64,000 nt of DNA from Pectobacterium parmentieri (GTDB lineage: Bacteria > Pseudomonadota > Gammaproteobacteria > Enterobacterales > Enterobacteriaceae): assembly GCF_001742145.1 (NCBI RefSeq), contig NZ_CP015749.1:1674001-1738000 (forward strand), read 5' to 3'. Positions within the stretch are counted from its first letter, which is position 1. The number at the start of each line of letters is the position of its first letter. A model generated the notes under the pieces. The model did no database searches. It saw only the letters and a program-made list of their open reading frames with translations, and was not told the origin of the DNA. Below are positions 38,250 through 46,782 of this stretch, one piece after another. The translations under genes and the position numbers were made by a program.

Positions 38250-38286
38250 GCGTAATTGTTCTTAGCGGCATTTCGCCAATCTGCGA

Positions 38287-38323
38287 TAAAAAGCACAATT
38301 CCGGTTGTGCTTTTTATTTATTT
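38287..38323 (+). terminator. Terminator of kduI-kduD
   Basis: AAAAAGCACAA and TTGTGCTTTTT form an 11-bp stem around TTCCGG, followed by ATTTATTTTT. Confidence 0.85.
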
Positions 38324-38399
38324 TTCAATTTGTTATTTTGTTTCTCATCATTCTTTCTCCTGCCAAAATCCTTTCTTAAAAAAAATCAAAACAACGTTC

Positions 38400-38515
38400 C
38401 GACTTTGATCACACTTTCGAGATTGCGTGCATGACGACAAGGTTAATAGCGCAATATAATCAATCAAAACAGTGTTTCTATTTATAAGGAACTGTTCCAC
38501 GGTTCCATAAGAAGG
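38400..38515 (+). promoter_or_regulatory. pelW promoter region with CRP-like and KdgR-like sites
   Basis: GACTTTGATCACACTT (38400-38415) keeps one full CRP half-site (TCACA). AATCAAAACAGTGTTTCTAT (38462-38481) fits a KdgR operator (AAAACA-N-TGTTT). A GGAACTGTTCC palindrome (38488-38498) follows in the probable leader. The set fits CRP activation and KdgR repression of pelW-togMNAB, known for soft-rot bacteria. Confidence 0.6.
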
Positions 38516-38521
38516 TACTCC

Positions 38522-40153
38522 ATGAGTATTTTTGAAAATTTATACACCAGCAGGAAATCGCAGCTCGACGAATGGGTTGCCGCGCTTGATAGCCACATCG
38601 CTTGCGTACAGGATAAAGGTCGCAGCCAGAGTCAACCTACGCCATTGCTGGCTGATGGCTTTGATGTGGAAAATTATGCGCCTGTAGTATGGCAATTCCC
38701 TGATGGACATAGCGCACCTATTTCTAATTTTGCCAGCCAGCAAAATTGGCTAAGAACACTGTGTGCCATGAGCGCCGTTACCGATGATGATAGTTACCAA
38801 CAATACGCTATTGCACAAAGCGAATATTTTCTGGAACACTTTGTTGATAATAATAGTGGCCTATTCTACTGGGGCGGCCACCGCTTTATTAATCTGGATA
38901 CGTTAGAAGGCGAAGGCCCAGAATCCAAAGCGCAGGTGCATGAATTAAAGCATCACCTGCCTTATTATTCGCTGTTACATCGCGTTAATGCGGAAAAGAC
39001 GCTGAATTTCTTTCAGGGTTTCTGGAACGCGCACGTTGAAAACTGGGAATCATTGGACTTGGGTCGCCATGGCGATTACAGCAAAAAACGCGATCCCAAT
39101 GTGTTCCTGCATAACCGTCATGATGTTGTCGATCCAGCACAGTGGCCTACCCTGCCATTAACGAAAGGATTGACGTTTGTTAATGCTGGCACGGACCTGA
39201 TTTACGCTGCATTCAAATATGCAGAATACACGGGTGATAGCCATGCAGCGGCTTGGGGTAAGCACCTTTATCGCCAATATGTTCTGGCTCGCAACCCAGA
39301 AACCGGCATGCCGGTGTATCAGTTCAGCTCACCACAGCAGCGCCAGCCTGTACCAGAGGATGATAACCAGACGCAATCCTGGTTTGGCGATCGTGCTCAA
39401 CGCCAGTTTGGCCCTGAGTTCGGCAAAATTGCGCGTGAAGCCAATGTGCTGTTCCGCGATATGCGCCCACTGCTGATTGATAACCCACTGGCCATGCTGG
39501 ATATCCTCCGCACTCAGCCTGATGCTGAAATGCTGGATTGGGTGATCTCTGGATTAAAAAATTATTATCAGTATGCCTACGATGTCACCAGCAATACGCT
39601 GCGGCCAATGTGGAATAACGGTCAAGATATGACAGGCTACCGTTTTCAACGCGATGGGTATTACGGCAAAGCGGGAACAGAATTAAAACCGTTTGCATTA
39701 GAAGGCGATTATCTATTACCACTGGTTCGTGCCTATCGCCTGAGCGGCGATGAGGATCTGTATGCGCTGGTTAACACGATGCTGACGCGACTGAATAAAG
39801 AAAATATTCAGGACATCGCCAGCCCAATGCTTCTGTTGACCGTTATTGAGCTAGCCGATCACAAACAATCAGAATCCTGGGCACATTACGCCGCACAGTT
39901 GGCGGGCATTCTGTTTGAACAACACTTCCATCATGGTTTGTTTGTTCGCTCTGCACAGCATCGTTATGTTCGTCTGGATGATACTTATCCGCTGGCTCTA
40001 CTGACTTTCGTTGCCGCTTGTCGCAACAAATTAAACGCTATTCCACCGTTCTTGACGCAAGGTGGATATGTTCACGGTGATTTTTGCGTTAACGGGGAAA
40101 ATAGAATTGTTTATGACGTGGAGTTAATTTATCCAGAGTTATTAACGGCTTAA
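38522..40153 (+). CDS. pelW: Intracellular exo-pectate lyase PelW (PL2)
   Basis: A 543-residue cytoplasmic enzyme without signal peptide, matching family 2 polysaccharide lyases. PelW releases unsaturated digalacturonate from short oligogalacturonides imported by TogMNAB. Family-typical stretches include SGLFYWGGHRFINLDTLEG, KHHLPYYSLLHRV (histidines and acidic residues of the metal-binding cleft in PL2) and NGQDMTGYRFQRDGYYGKAG. The gene is 45 bp upstream of togM and probably leads the pelW-togMNAB operon, as in Dickeya. Confidence 0.92.
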   Translation: MSIFENLYTSRKSQLDEWVAALDSHIACVQDKGRSQSQPTPLLADGFDVENYAPVVWQFPDGHSAPISNFASQQNWLRTLCAMSAVTDDDSYQQYAIAQSEYFLEHFVDNNSGLFYWGGHRFINLDTLEGEGPESKAQVHELKHHLPYYSLLHRVNAEKTLNFFQGFWNAHVENWESLDLGRHGDYSKKRDPNVFLHNRHDVVDPAQWPTLPLTKGLTFVNAGTDLIYAAFKYAEYTGDSHAAAWGKHLYRQYVLARNPETGMPVYQFSSPQQRQPVPEDDNQTQSWFGDRAQRQFGPEFGKIAREANVLFRDMRPLLIDNPLAMLDILRTQPDAEMLDWVISGLKNYYQYAYDVTSNTLRPMWNNGQDMTGYRFQRDGYYGKAGTELKPFALEGDYLLPLVRAYRLSGDEDLYALVNTMLTRLNKENIQDIASPMLLLTVIELADHKQSESWAHYAAQLAGILFEQHFHHGLFVRSAQHRYVRLDDTYPLALLTFVAACRNKLNAIPPFLTQGGYVHGDFCVNGENRIVYDVELIYPELLTA

Positions 40154-40198
40154 TTTTATATTTTTTTAATGATTCACAATTACAAATAGGTAAGCATT

Positions 40199-41089
40199 AT
40201 GAATGAAAACAGAATGCTGGGGTTAGCCTATATCTCCCCCTATATTATAGGGCTGATAGTTTTTACCGCTTTCCCCTTTGTTTCGTCATTTATCCTCAGT
40301 TTTACTGAGTATGATTTGATAAATCCACCTGAATTTACGGGGTTAGAAAACTATCACCGCATGTTCCTGGAGGATGATCTCTTTTGGAAATCAATGGGCG
40401 TCACCTTTGCCTATGTATTTCTGACCATTCCACTGAAATTAATCTTCGCGCTGTTAATTGCGTTTGTACTTAATTTCAAATTACGTGGTATCGGTTTCTT
40501 CCGTACTGCTTACTATGTGCCTTCTATTCTGGGCAGCAGCGTGGCAATCGCCGTTTTGTGGCGTGCACTGTTCGCCATCGATGGTTTGTTAAACAGCTTC
40601 CTCGCCGTGTTTGGCTTTGACGCTATCAACTGGCTGGGCGAACCTTCTCTGGCACTGATGTCGGTAACCTTGCTGCGCGTATGGCAGTTCGGTTCCGCGA
40701 TGGTTATCTTCCTGGCTGCATTGCAGAACGTTCCGCAATCACAGTATGAAGCCGCCATGATCGACGGTGCATCCAAATGGCAAATGTTCCTGAAAGTAAC
40801 AGTACCGCTAATTACGCCCGTTATTTTCTTTAACTTTATCATGCAGACCACTCAGGCATTTCAGGAGTTTACGGCACCTTACGTCATTACCGGCGGCGGT
40901 CCAACGCACTACACCTACCTGTTCTCGCTCTATATCTATGATACGGCGTTCAAGTATTTCGATATGGGCTATGGTGCTGCGTTAGCATGGGTTCTGTTCC
41001 TGGTTGTTGCAGTATTTGCGTCGATCTCCTTTAAGTCGTCGAAATACTGGGTGTTCTACTCCGCTGATAAAGGAGGAAAAAATGGCTGA
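40199..41089 (+). CDS. togM: Oligogalacturonide ABC transporter permease TogM
   Basis: A 296-residue MalF-type permease with six hydrophobic segments and the EAA loop AAMIDGASKWQMFLKVTVPLITP (about 189-211). With TogN it forms the inner-membrane channel for oligogalacturonides delivered by TogB. The stop codon overlaps the togN start region by eight bases. Identity follows from the pelW-TogMNAB order. Confidence 0.93.
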   Translation: MNENRMLGLAYISPYIIGLIVFTAFPFVSSFILSFTEYDLINPPEFTGLENYHRMFLEDDLFWKSMGVTFAYVFLTIPLKLIFALLIAFVLNFKLRGIGFFRTAYYVPSILGSSVAIAVLWRALFAIDGLLNSFLAVFGFDAINWLGEPSLALMSVTLLRVWQFGSAMVIFLAALQNVPQSQYEAAMIDGASKWQMFLKVTVPLITPVIFFNFIMQTTQAFQEFTAPYVITGGGPTHYTYLFSLYIYDTAFKYFDMGYGAALAWVLFLVVAVFASISFKSSKYWVFYSADKGGKNG

Positions 41090-41987
41090 CATGCATTCAA
41101 ACCTGACTACAGCACAAGAAATTGCTGCTGCAGAAGTACGCCGCACGCTGCGTAAAGAGAAACTCAGTGCCGTTATCCGTTACGTGATACTGCTGTTCGT
41201 TGGTTTACTGATGCTTTACCCACTGGCGTGGATGTTCTCAGCCTCGTTCAAACCGAACCATGAGATCTTCACGACACTGGGCCTGTGGCCAGAACACGCC
41301 ACATGGGACGGTTTCGTTAACGGTTGGAAAACCGGTACGGAATACAATTTCGGTCACTACATGATTAACACTTTCCAGTACGTGATTCCGAAAGTGGCTC
41401 TGACCGTTATTTCCTCGGTGATTGTGGCTTATGGCTTCGCTCGCTTTGACATTCCGTGGAAGGGCTTCTGGTTCGCGACACTGATCACCACCATGCTATT
41501 GCCAAGCACCGTACTGTTGATTCCGCAGTACCTTATGTTCCGCGAAATGGGCATGCTGAACAGCTATCTGCCGCTGTACTTACCGCTGGCGTTTGCAACA
41601 CAAGGGTTCTTTGTGTTCATGCTGATCCAGTTCCTGCGTGGTGTACCACGTGATATGGAAGAAGCCGCTCAGATCGATGGCTGTAACTCCTTCCAGGTTC
41701 TGTGGTATGTGGTCGTACCGATTTTGAAACCAGCCATCATCTCTGTTGCGCTGTTCCAGTTCATGTGGTCAATGAACGACTTCATCGGTCCGCTGATTTA
41801 TGTCTATAGCGTGGATAAATATCCGATTGCGCTGGCGCTGAAAATGTCTATCGACGTTACTGAAGGCGCTCCGTGGAATGAAATTCTGGCCATGTCCAGC
41901 ATCTCCATTCTGCCATCCATTATTGTTTTCTTCCTGGCACAGCGTTACTTCGTACAAGGCGTGACCAGCAGCGGAATTAAAGGTTAA
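41082..41987 (+). CDS. togN: Oligogalacturonide ABC transporter permease TogN
   Basis: A 301-residue MalG-type permease. The ATG at 41082 (MADMHSNLTTAQEI) is used because GGAGG is six bases upstream and no earlier site is better. The EAA loop is EAAQIDGCNSFQVLWYVVVPILKP (near 199-222), and six hydrophobic segments follow a 35-residue cytoplasmic N terminus. Translationally coupled to togM by an eight-base overlap. Confidence 0.93.
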   Translation: MADMHSNLTTAQEIAAAEVRRTLRKEKLSAVIRYVILLFVGLLMLYPLAWMFSASFKPNHEIFTTLGLWPEHATWDGFVNGWKTGTEYNFGHYMINTFQYVIPKVALTVISSVIVAYGFARFDIPWKGFWFATLITTMLLPSTVLLIPQYLMFREMGMLNSYLPLYLPLAFATQGFFVFMLIQFLRGVPRDMEEAAQIDGCNSFQVLWYVVVPILKPAIISVALFQFMWSMNDFIGPLIYVYSVDKYPIALALKMSIDVTEGAPWNEILAMSSISILPSIIVFFLAQRYFVQGVTSSGIKG

Positions 41988-42000
41988 TAGAGGATTTATC

Positions 42001-43128
42001 ATGGCTGAAGTTATTTTCAATAAACTGGAAAAAGTATACTCCAACGGTTTCAAAGCCGTTCACGGCATCGACCTGACGATTAAAGACGGTGAATTCATGG
42101 TTATCGTCGGCCCGTCTGGCTGTGCGAAATCAACGACGCTGCGTATGCTGGCGGGTCTGGAAACCATCAGCGGCGGTGAAGTACGTATCGGTGAGCGCGT
42201 TGTTAACAATCTGGCACCGAAAGATCGCGGGATTGCCATGGTGTTCCAGAACTATGCGCTCTACCCTCACATGACGGTAAAAGAGAACCTGGCGTTTGGT
42301 CTGAAGCTGAGCAAATTGCCTAAAGAGCAAATTGAAGCGCAGGTCGCTGAAGCATCCAAAATTCTGGAGCTGGAAGACCTGATGGATCGTCTGCCACGCC
42401 AACTGTCTGGTGGTCAGGCACAGCGTGTAGCCGTAGGCCGCGCCATCGTTAAAAAACCAGATGTGTTCCTGTTTGACGAACCGTTGTCTAACCTGGATGC
42501 CAAACTGCGTGCTTCCATGCGTATCCGTATTTCTGACCTGCATAAGCAGTTGAAGAAAAGCGGTAAAGCAGCAACAACGGTATATGTTACTCACGACCAG
42601 ACTGAAGCAATGACCATGGGTGACCGTATCTGCGTGATGAAACTCGGTCACATCATGCAGGTCGATACGCCGGATAACCTGTACCACTTCCCTGTCAACA
42701 TGTTCGTTGCTGGCTTCATTGGCTCACCAGAAATGAACATTAAGCCGTGCAAACTGGTCGAGAAAGACGGTCAGATTGGCGTTGTTGTGGGTAATAACGC
42801 GCTGGTGTTAAATGCTGAAAAACAAGATAAAGTGCGCAGCTATGTCGGACAAGATGTATTCTTCGGCGTTCGCCCAGACTATGTTTCCGTGTCAGATACG
42901 CCATTTGAAGGCAGCCACTCACAGGGTGAACTGGTTCGCGTAGAAAACATGGGTCACGAATTCTTTATGTACATTAAAGTCGATGGCTTTGAATTAACCA
43001 GCCGTATTCCTTATGACGAAGGTCGGCTGATTATCGAGAAGGGACTGCATCGTCCGGTATATTTCCAGTTCGACATGGAAAAATGCCATATTTTTGATGC
43101 AAAAACAGAAAAAAATATCTCTCTTTAA
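42001..43128 (+). CDS. togA: Oligogalacturonide ABC transporter ATPase TogA
   Basis: A 375-residue MalK/UgpC-type ABC ATPase. Walker A is GPSGCAKST (near residues 38-46), with alanine in the position usually G; the signature is LSGGQAQR, Walker B is VFLFDEPLSNLDA and the switch histidine is in YVTHDQTEAM. The C-terminal TOBE regulatory domain starts near residue 240. TogA powers uptake by TogMN. The start is 14 bp after the togN stop. Confidence 0.94.
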   Translation: MAEVIFNKLEKVYSNGFKAVHGIDLTIKDGEFMVIVGPSGCAKSTTLRMLAGLETISGGEVRIGERVVNNLAPKDRGIAMVFQNYALYPHMTVKENLAFGLKLSKLPKEQIEAQVAEASKILELEDLMDRLPRQLSGGQAQRVAVGRAIVKKPDVFLFDEPLSNLDAKLRASMRIRISDLHKQLKKSGKAATTVYVTHDQTEAMTMGDRICVMKLGHIMQVDTPDNLYHFPVNMFVAGFIGSPEMNIKPCKLVEKDGQIGVVVGNNALVLNAEKQDKVRSYVGQDVFFGVRPDYVSVSDTPFEGSHSQGELVRVENMGHEFFMYIKVDGFELTSRIPYDEGRLIIEKGLHRPVYFQFDMEKCHIFDAKTEKNISL

Positions 43129-43143
43129 CAGGAGTAGTAACCG

Positions 43144-44433
43144 ATGAAAAAAGCGATCCTACACACGTTAATAGCTTCATCCTTGGCATTAGTTGCAATG
43201 CCATCTCTGGCAGCCGATCAGGTTGAATTGAGAATGTCCTGGTGGGGCGGCAACAGCCGTCACCAACAGACGCTCAAGGCCATTGAAGAGTTCCACAAGC
43301 AGCACCCAGATATTACCGTGAAAGCGGAATACACCGGTTGGGATGGTCACCTGTCTCGTCTGACAACACAGATTGCCGGTAACACTGAGCCAGATGTGAT
43401 GCAGACCAACTGGAACTGGCTGCCGATTTTCTCCAAAAACGGCGATGGTTTTTACGATCTGAACAAAGTGAAAGATTCTCTGGATCTGACACAGTTCGAT
43501 GCAAAAGAACTGCAAAACACCACGGTCAACGGCAAGCTGAACGGTATTCCAATCTCTGTTACCGCTCGTGTGTTCTACTTCAACACCGAAAGCTGGGCAA
43601 AAGCAGGTCTGGAATACCCGAAAACGTGGGACGAGCTGCTGAATGCCGGTAAAGTGTTCAAAGAAAAACTGGGCGACCAATACTACCCTATCGTGTTGGA
43701 ACACCAGGATTCTCTGGCGCTACTGAACTCTTACATGGTTCAGAAATACAACATTCCTGCTATTGATGTAAAAAGTCAGAAATTCGCCTATACCGATGCA
43801 CAATGGGTTGAATTCTTTGGCATGTATAAGAAATTGATCGACAGCCATGTCATGCCTGATGCGAAATACTATGCTTCTTTCGGTAAGAGCAACATGTATG
43901 AGATGAAGCCATGGATCAATGGCGAGTGGTCTGGTACTTACATGTGGAACTCCACCATCACCAAGTACTCTGACAACCTGCAACCACCAGCAAAACTGGC
44001 GTTGGGTAACTATCCAATGCTGCCTAGTGCGAAAGATGCTGGTTTGTTCTTCAAACCTGCACAGATGCTGTCTATCGGTAAGTCAAGCAAGCATCCTAAA
44101 GAGTCTGCTCAGTTGATCAACTTCCTGCTGAACAGCAAAGAAGGTGCTCAAGCACTGGGTCTGGAGCGTGGTGTACCGTTAAGTAAAGCCGCTGTGGCTC
44201 AGTTAACTGCTGACGGCGTCATCAAAGATGATGCACCAGCGGTTGCCGGGTTGAAGCTGGCGCTGTCTCTGCCGCATGACGTTGCTGTTTCTCCTTATTT
44301 CGACGATCCGCAAATCGTTTCTCTGTTTGGTGATACCATCCAGTCTATCGATTACGGTCAGAAATCTGTTGAAGACGCAGCGAAATACTTCCAGCGTCAA
44401 TCTGAGCGTATTCTGAAACGCGCAATGAAATAA
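43144..44433 (+). CDS. togB: Oligogalacturonide-binding protein TogB
   Basis: A 429-residue family 1 extracellular solute-binding protein with a clear signal peptide (residues 1-23, ending PSLAADQ). Periplasmic receptor of TogMNAB; in Dickeya TogB also mediates chemotaxis toward oligogalacturonides. The start lies 16 bp past togA with GGAG upstream. A strong terminator follows 30 bp after the stop, which closes the operon and favours high receptor expression through its own mRNA end. Confidence 0.94.
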   Translation: MKKAILHTLIASSLALVAMPSLAADQVELRMSWWGGNSRHQQTLKAIEEFHKQHPDITVKAEYTGWDGHLSRLTTQIAGNTEPDVMQTNWNWLPIFSKNGDGFYDLNKVKDSLDLTQFDAKELQNTTVNGKLNGIPISVTARVFYFNTESWAKAGLEYPKTWDELLNAGKVFKEKLGDQYYPIVLEHQDSLALLNSYMVQKYNIPAIDVKSQKFAYTDAQWVEFFGMYKKLIDSHVMPDAKYYASFGKSNMYEMKPWINGEWSGTYMWNSTITKYSDNLQPPAKLALGNYPMLPSAKDAGLFFKPAQMLSIGKSSKHPKESAQLINFLLNSKEGAQALGLERGVPLSKAAVAQLTADGVIKDDAPAVAGLKLALSLPHDVAVSPYFDDPQIVSLFGDTIQSIDYGQKSVEDAAKYFQRQSERILKRAMK

Positions 44434-44462
44434 TGTAGCACTCGATTTATTCTGTAATTCAT

Positions 44463-44492
44463 CCCTGCCGCATCGTCGGCAGGGATTTTTCA
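44463..44492 (+). terminator. Terminator of pelW-togMNAB
   Basis: CCCTGCCG and CGGCAGGG form a perfect stem around CATCGT, followed by ATTTTTC. Confidence 0.85.
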
Positions 44493-44539
44493 TTTAAATT
44501 AAAACATCCTCTATATTCAATTCGATCTCCCTCACATTT

Positions 44540-44689
44540 TGAAACCCTATTTTACTTTTTGTTACCCAAGACGATCTCGATCACAGAACGTAATTTAATA
44601 ATAAATAGAATAGAACTTGTCCCAAAAAGCATAATGCGCCTTTCGAATTAAAGTATTAAGCGACATCCTAACCAGTAGGGAATATAACA
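44540..44689 (+). promoter_or_regulatory. kdgM promoter region
   Basis: GACGATCTCGATCACAGAAC (44569-44588) keeps the TCACA half of a CRP site and a partial left half. AATAGAACTTGTCCCAAA (44608-44625) is a poor KdgR-like palindrome. CAGTAGGGA lies before the kdgM ATG. The calls are suggestive only. Confidence 0.4.
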
Positions 44690-45394
44690 ATGAAATTTAA
44701 ATTACTAGCTCTGGCAGTGACCTCATTAATCAGTGTAAATGCAATGGCCGTAACTATCGATTACCGTCATGAAATGCAAGACACTGCTAAAGGTGATCAT
44801 AAAGATCGTCTTTCAATGTCTCACCGTTTTGATAATGGCTTTGGTCTTTCCGTCGAAGCTAAATGGAAAAATGGTGACAAAACACCAGATAAACCGCTTA
44901 ATGAGCCAGTAAGTAACGGCACAGAAGTAAAAGCTAGCTATGCCTACAAAATCAATGACACATTCTCTGTTGAACCAGGTTTAACGTTTGAGTCAAACAA
45001 CACGAGCAGCACCTACAAGCCATACATAACCGGTAAAGTTAACATTATTAAAGATTTGTCTTACTCATTACGTTATCGCCCTTACTATGCCCGTACAAGC
45101 GGGAACATTGGCAAGGCTAATACATCCGAGAATGGATATAACCTCACGGGTACATTAAGTTATAAATTCCTGAAAGATTTTGGCATCAGTTATGAAACTG
45201 ATTATAAAAAATCAAACAGAGCTAATAACTACCAGGCCGATAATGAAACATGGTTAATTAATCACAACGTCAAACTGTCTTACAAGTGGGATAAAAACTG
45301 GACTCCTTATGTAGAAGTCGGAAACATTGCCGCTGATAAACTCACTGATGAACGTCAGACTCGTTACCGTGTTGGTGTGCAATACAACTTCTAA
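44690..45394 (+). CDS. kdgM: Oligogalacturonate-specific porin KdgM
   Basis: A 234-residue outer-membrane beta-barrel protein. Signal peptide residues 1-20 (ending VNAMAVT); the rest is alternating polar/hydrophobic strands with many aromatic, basic residues, and ends in F (GVQYNF), the usual C-terminal outer-membrane signal. The KdgM family has a 12-strand barrel lined by arginines and passes acidic oligosaccharides. Soft-rot bacteria carry paralogues (KdgM, KdgN); its place next to paeX supports KdgM. It has its own promoter. Confidence 0.93.
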   Translation: MKFKLLALAVTSLISVNAMAVTIDYRHEMQDTAKGDHKDRLSMSHRFDNGFGLSVEAKWKNGDKTPDKPLNEPVSNGTEVKASYAYKINDTFSVEPGLTFESNNTSSTYKPYITGKVNIIKDLSYSLRYRPYYARTSGNIGKANTSENGYNLTGTLSYKFLKDFGISYETDYKKSNRANNYQADNETWLINHNVKLSYKWDKNWTPYVEVGNIAADKLTDERQTRYRVGVQYNF

Positions 45395-45434
45395 TAACGG
45401 CCTTGTTATTTAAATAAGCGTTATTAGTTGGCAA

Positions 45435-45484
45435 AAGGGATGTTAATTGTTTATTTGATTTTTCTTTTATCATTAACATCCCTT
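45435..45484 (+). repeat. 13-bp perfect inverted repeat downstream of kdgM
   Basis: AAGGGATGTTAAT (45435-45447) is exactly repeated in inverted form at 45472-45484, with a 24-base AT-rich loop. There is no T tract after it, so it is more likely a stabilising mRNA end than a terminator. Confidence 0.6.
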
Positions 45485-45648
45485 GATTACGATATCTGTT
45501 GTTGGTTAAGCAAGTTGGTTACGTTTCTTTGTTACATACGATCGAGTTAATGTTTTTTAGTTGCATGCGTTTTAGCTGTTGCAATTGCTGTGTCTGATTT
45601 ACCCTCTTCGTGTATGAATGTTACTTCTTTATTAAGTTTTGCGGTTCA

Positions 45649-45691
45649 GGGTAGTCATTTTTTCTCCGATGTAATGGCTACCCTATTTTTT
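45649..45691 (+). terminator. Terminator in the kdgM-paeX gap
   Basis: GGGTAGTCATT and AATGGCTACCC pair (one G-T pair) around a 13-base loop, followed by TATTTTTTACC. It ends 35 bp before the paeX start codon, so transcripts reaching paeX must either start after it or pass it. Confidence 0.7.
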
Positions 45692-45726
45692 ACCATCCCC
45701 CCTTTCCCTTTGCCAGGTGATCTATC

Positions 45727-46683
45727 ATGATTGTTCGTTCTCTGCTTGTCGGAGCCATTATGATGTCTGTAAGTGGATTAAGTTACGCTCAACCTGTTTT
45801 TCCTATCTGGCCACACGGTGATGCACCGGGAGCCTCTTCTTCAACGGCACAGCCGCAAATGGTCGAACGAAGTAAAGACGCCGCTCTCCCTGACCGAGCA
45901 GCAATGGGCATCCGCAGCCCCGAAATTACCGTTTATCAGGCAGAGAAACCCAATGGTATGGCGTTGCTCATTACACCCGGTGGTTCTTATCAGCGCGTCG
46001 TATTGGATAAGGAAGGCAGCGATCTGGCACCGTTCTTTAATCAGCAGGGCTATACCCTTTTCGTGATGACCTATCGTATGCCCGGCGAGGGCCATAAAGA
46101 AGGCGCTGATGCCCCGCTGGCCGATGCCCAACGAGCAATAAGAACACTGAGAGCCAATGCTGAGAAGTGGCACATTAACCCGCAGCGCATCGGTATTATG
46201 GGGTTCTCTGCCGGTGGTCACGTTGCCGCTAGCCTCGGAACCCGGTTCTCACAGTCCGTTTACCCCGCGATGGATGCCATTGACAGCGTTAGCGCACGTC
46301 CTGACTTCATGGTGTTAATGTACCCCGTTATTTCAATGCAAGCCGATATTGCGCACGCAGGTTCGCGTAAACAATTAATCGGCGAACAGCCAACGGAAGC
46401 GCAGGTGACCCGCTATTCTCCAGAGAAACAGGTTACGGCTCAAACGCCTCCTACGTTTCTGGTACATGCCGTTGACGATCCGTCAGTGTCGGTTGATAAC
46501 AGTCTGGTGATGTTTAGCGCACTGCGAGGGGAGAAAATTCCGGTTGAAATGCATCTCTTTGAGAAAGGTAAACACGGCTTCGGTCTACGTGGTACCAAAG
46601 GGCTTCCCGCAGCGACATGGCCTCAACTACTGGACAATTGGTTGCAAGCTTTGCCCGTAGAACAGCCTAAAGCCGCGCAATAA
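45727..46683 (+). CDS. paeX: Pectin acetylesterase PaeX
   Basis: A 318-residue alpha/beta hydrolase with signal peptide (residues 1-21, ending SYAQP). The nucleophile serine is in IGIMGFSAGGHVAASLG (G-x-S-x-G, near 161), the acid in VHAVDDPSVSV and the histidine in EKGKHGFGLRG. In Dickeya PaeX is a periplasmic esterase that deacetylates oligogalacturonides so that TogMNAB and PelW can handle them; it sits beside kdgM there as here. Confidence 0.9.
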   Translation: MIVRSLLVGAIMMSVSGLSYAQPVFPIWPHGDAPGASSSTAQPQMVERSKDAALPDRAAMGIRSPEITVYQAEKPNGMALLITPGGSYQRVVLDKEGSDLAPFFNQQGYTLFVMTYRMPGEGHKEGADAPLADAQRAIRTLRANAEKWHINPQRIGIMGFSAGGHVAASLGTRFSQSVYPAMDAIDSVSARPDFMVLMYPVISMQADIAHAGSRKQLIGEQPTEAQVTRYSPEKQVTAQTPPTFLVHAVDDPSVSVDNSLVMFSALRGEKIPVEMHLFEKGKHGFGLRGTKGLPAATWPQLLDNWLQALPVEQPKAAQ

Positions 46684-46746
46684 TAGAGACATAGCGTAAT
46701 AAATCGTTACGCCGTCACCGCTTCCGCAGACAGAGATAATCTCTTA

Positions 46747-46766
46747 TACTGTATAAAATAACAGTT
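46747..46766 (+). promoter_or_regulatory. LexA (SOS) box upstream of ydjM
   Basis: TACTGTATAAAATAACAGTT fits the LexA operator TACTGTATATATATACAGTA, with CTG-N10-CAG intact. It lies 17 bp before the ydjM start codon, overlapping the promoter. E. coli ydjM is a known LexA-regulated gene. Confidence 0.85.
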
Positions 46767-46782
46767 TCATTTGAGATGTTTC

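Larger units (their letters stand above)
45395..45726. other. kdgM-paeX intergenic region
   Basis: Its 332 bp hold the inverted repeat 45435-45484 and the terminator 45649-45691. No clear paeX promoter can be named; AT-rich sequence with TTGTTACATACGATCG-like stretches lies between the two hairpins. CCTTTGCCAGGTGATC gives only a modest ribosome-binding site (AGGTG) for paeX. Confidence 0.45.

Noticed and set aside
42115..42141. TogA Walker A GPSGCAKST as a possibly inactive ATPase (alanine for the usual glycine)
   Set aside because: The lysine and following S/T are intact and alanine at this position occurs in functional MalK/UgpC-type ATPases, so it is noted but not treated as a defect.
42130..42687. 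A 185-codon open frame on the minus strand
   Set aside because: Antisense to togA, which has all ABC ATPase motifs; no support for a second gene.
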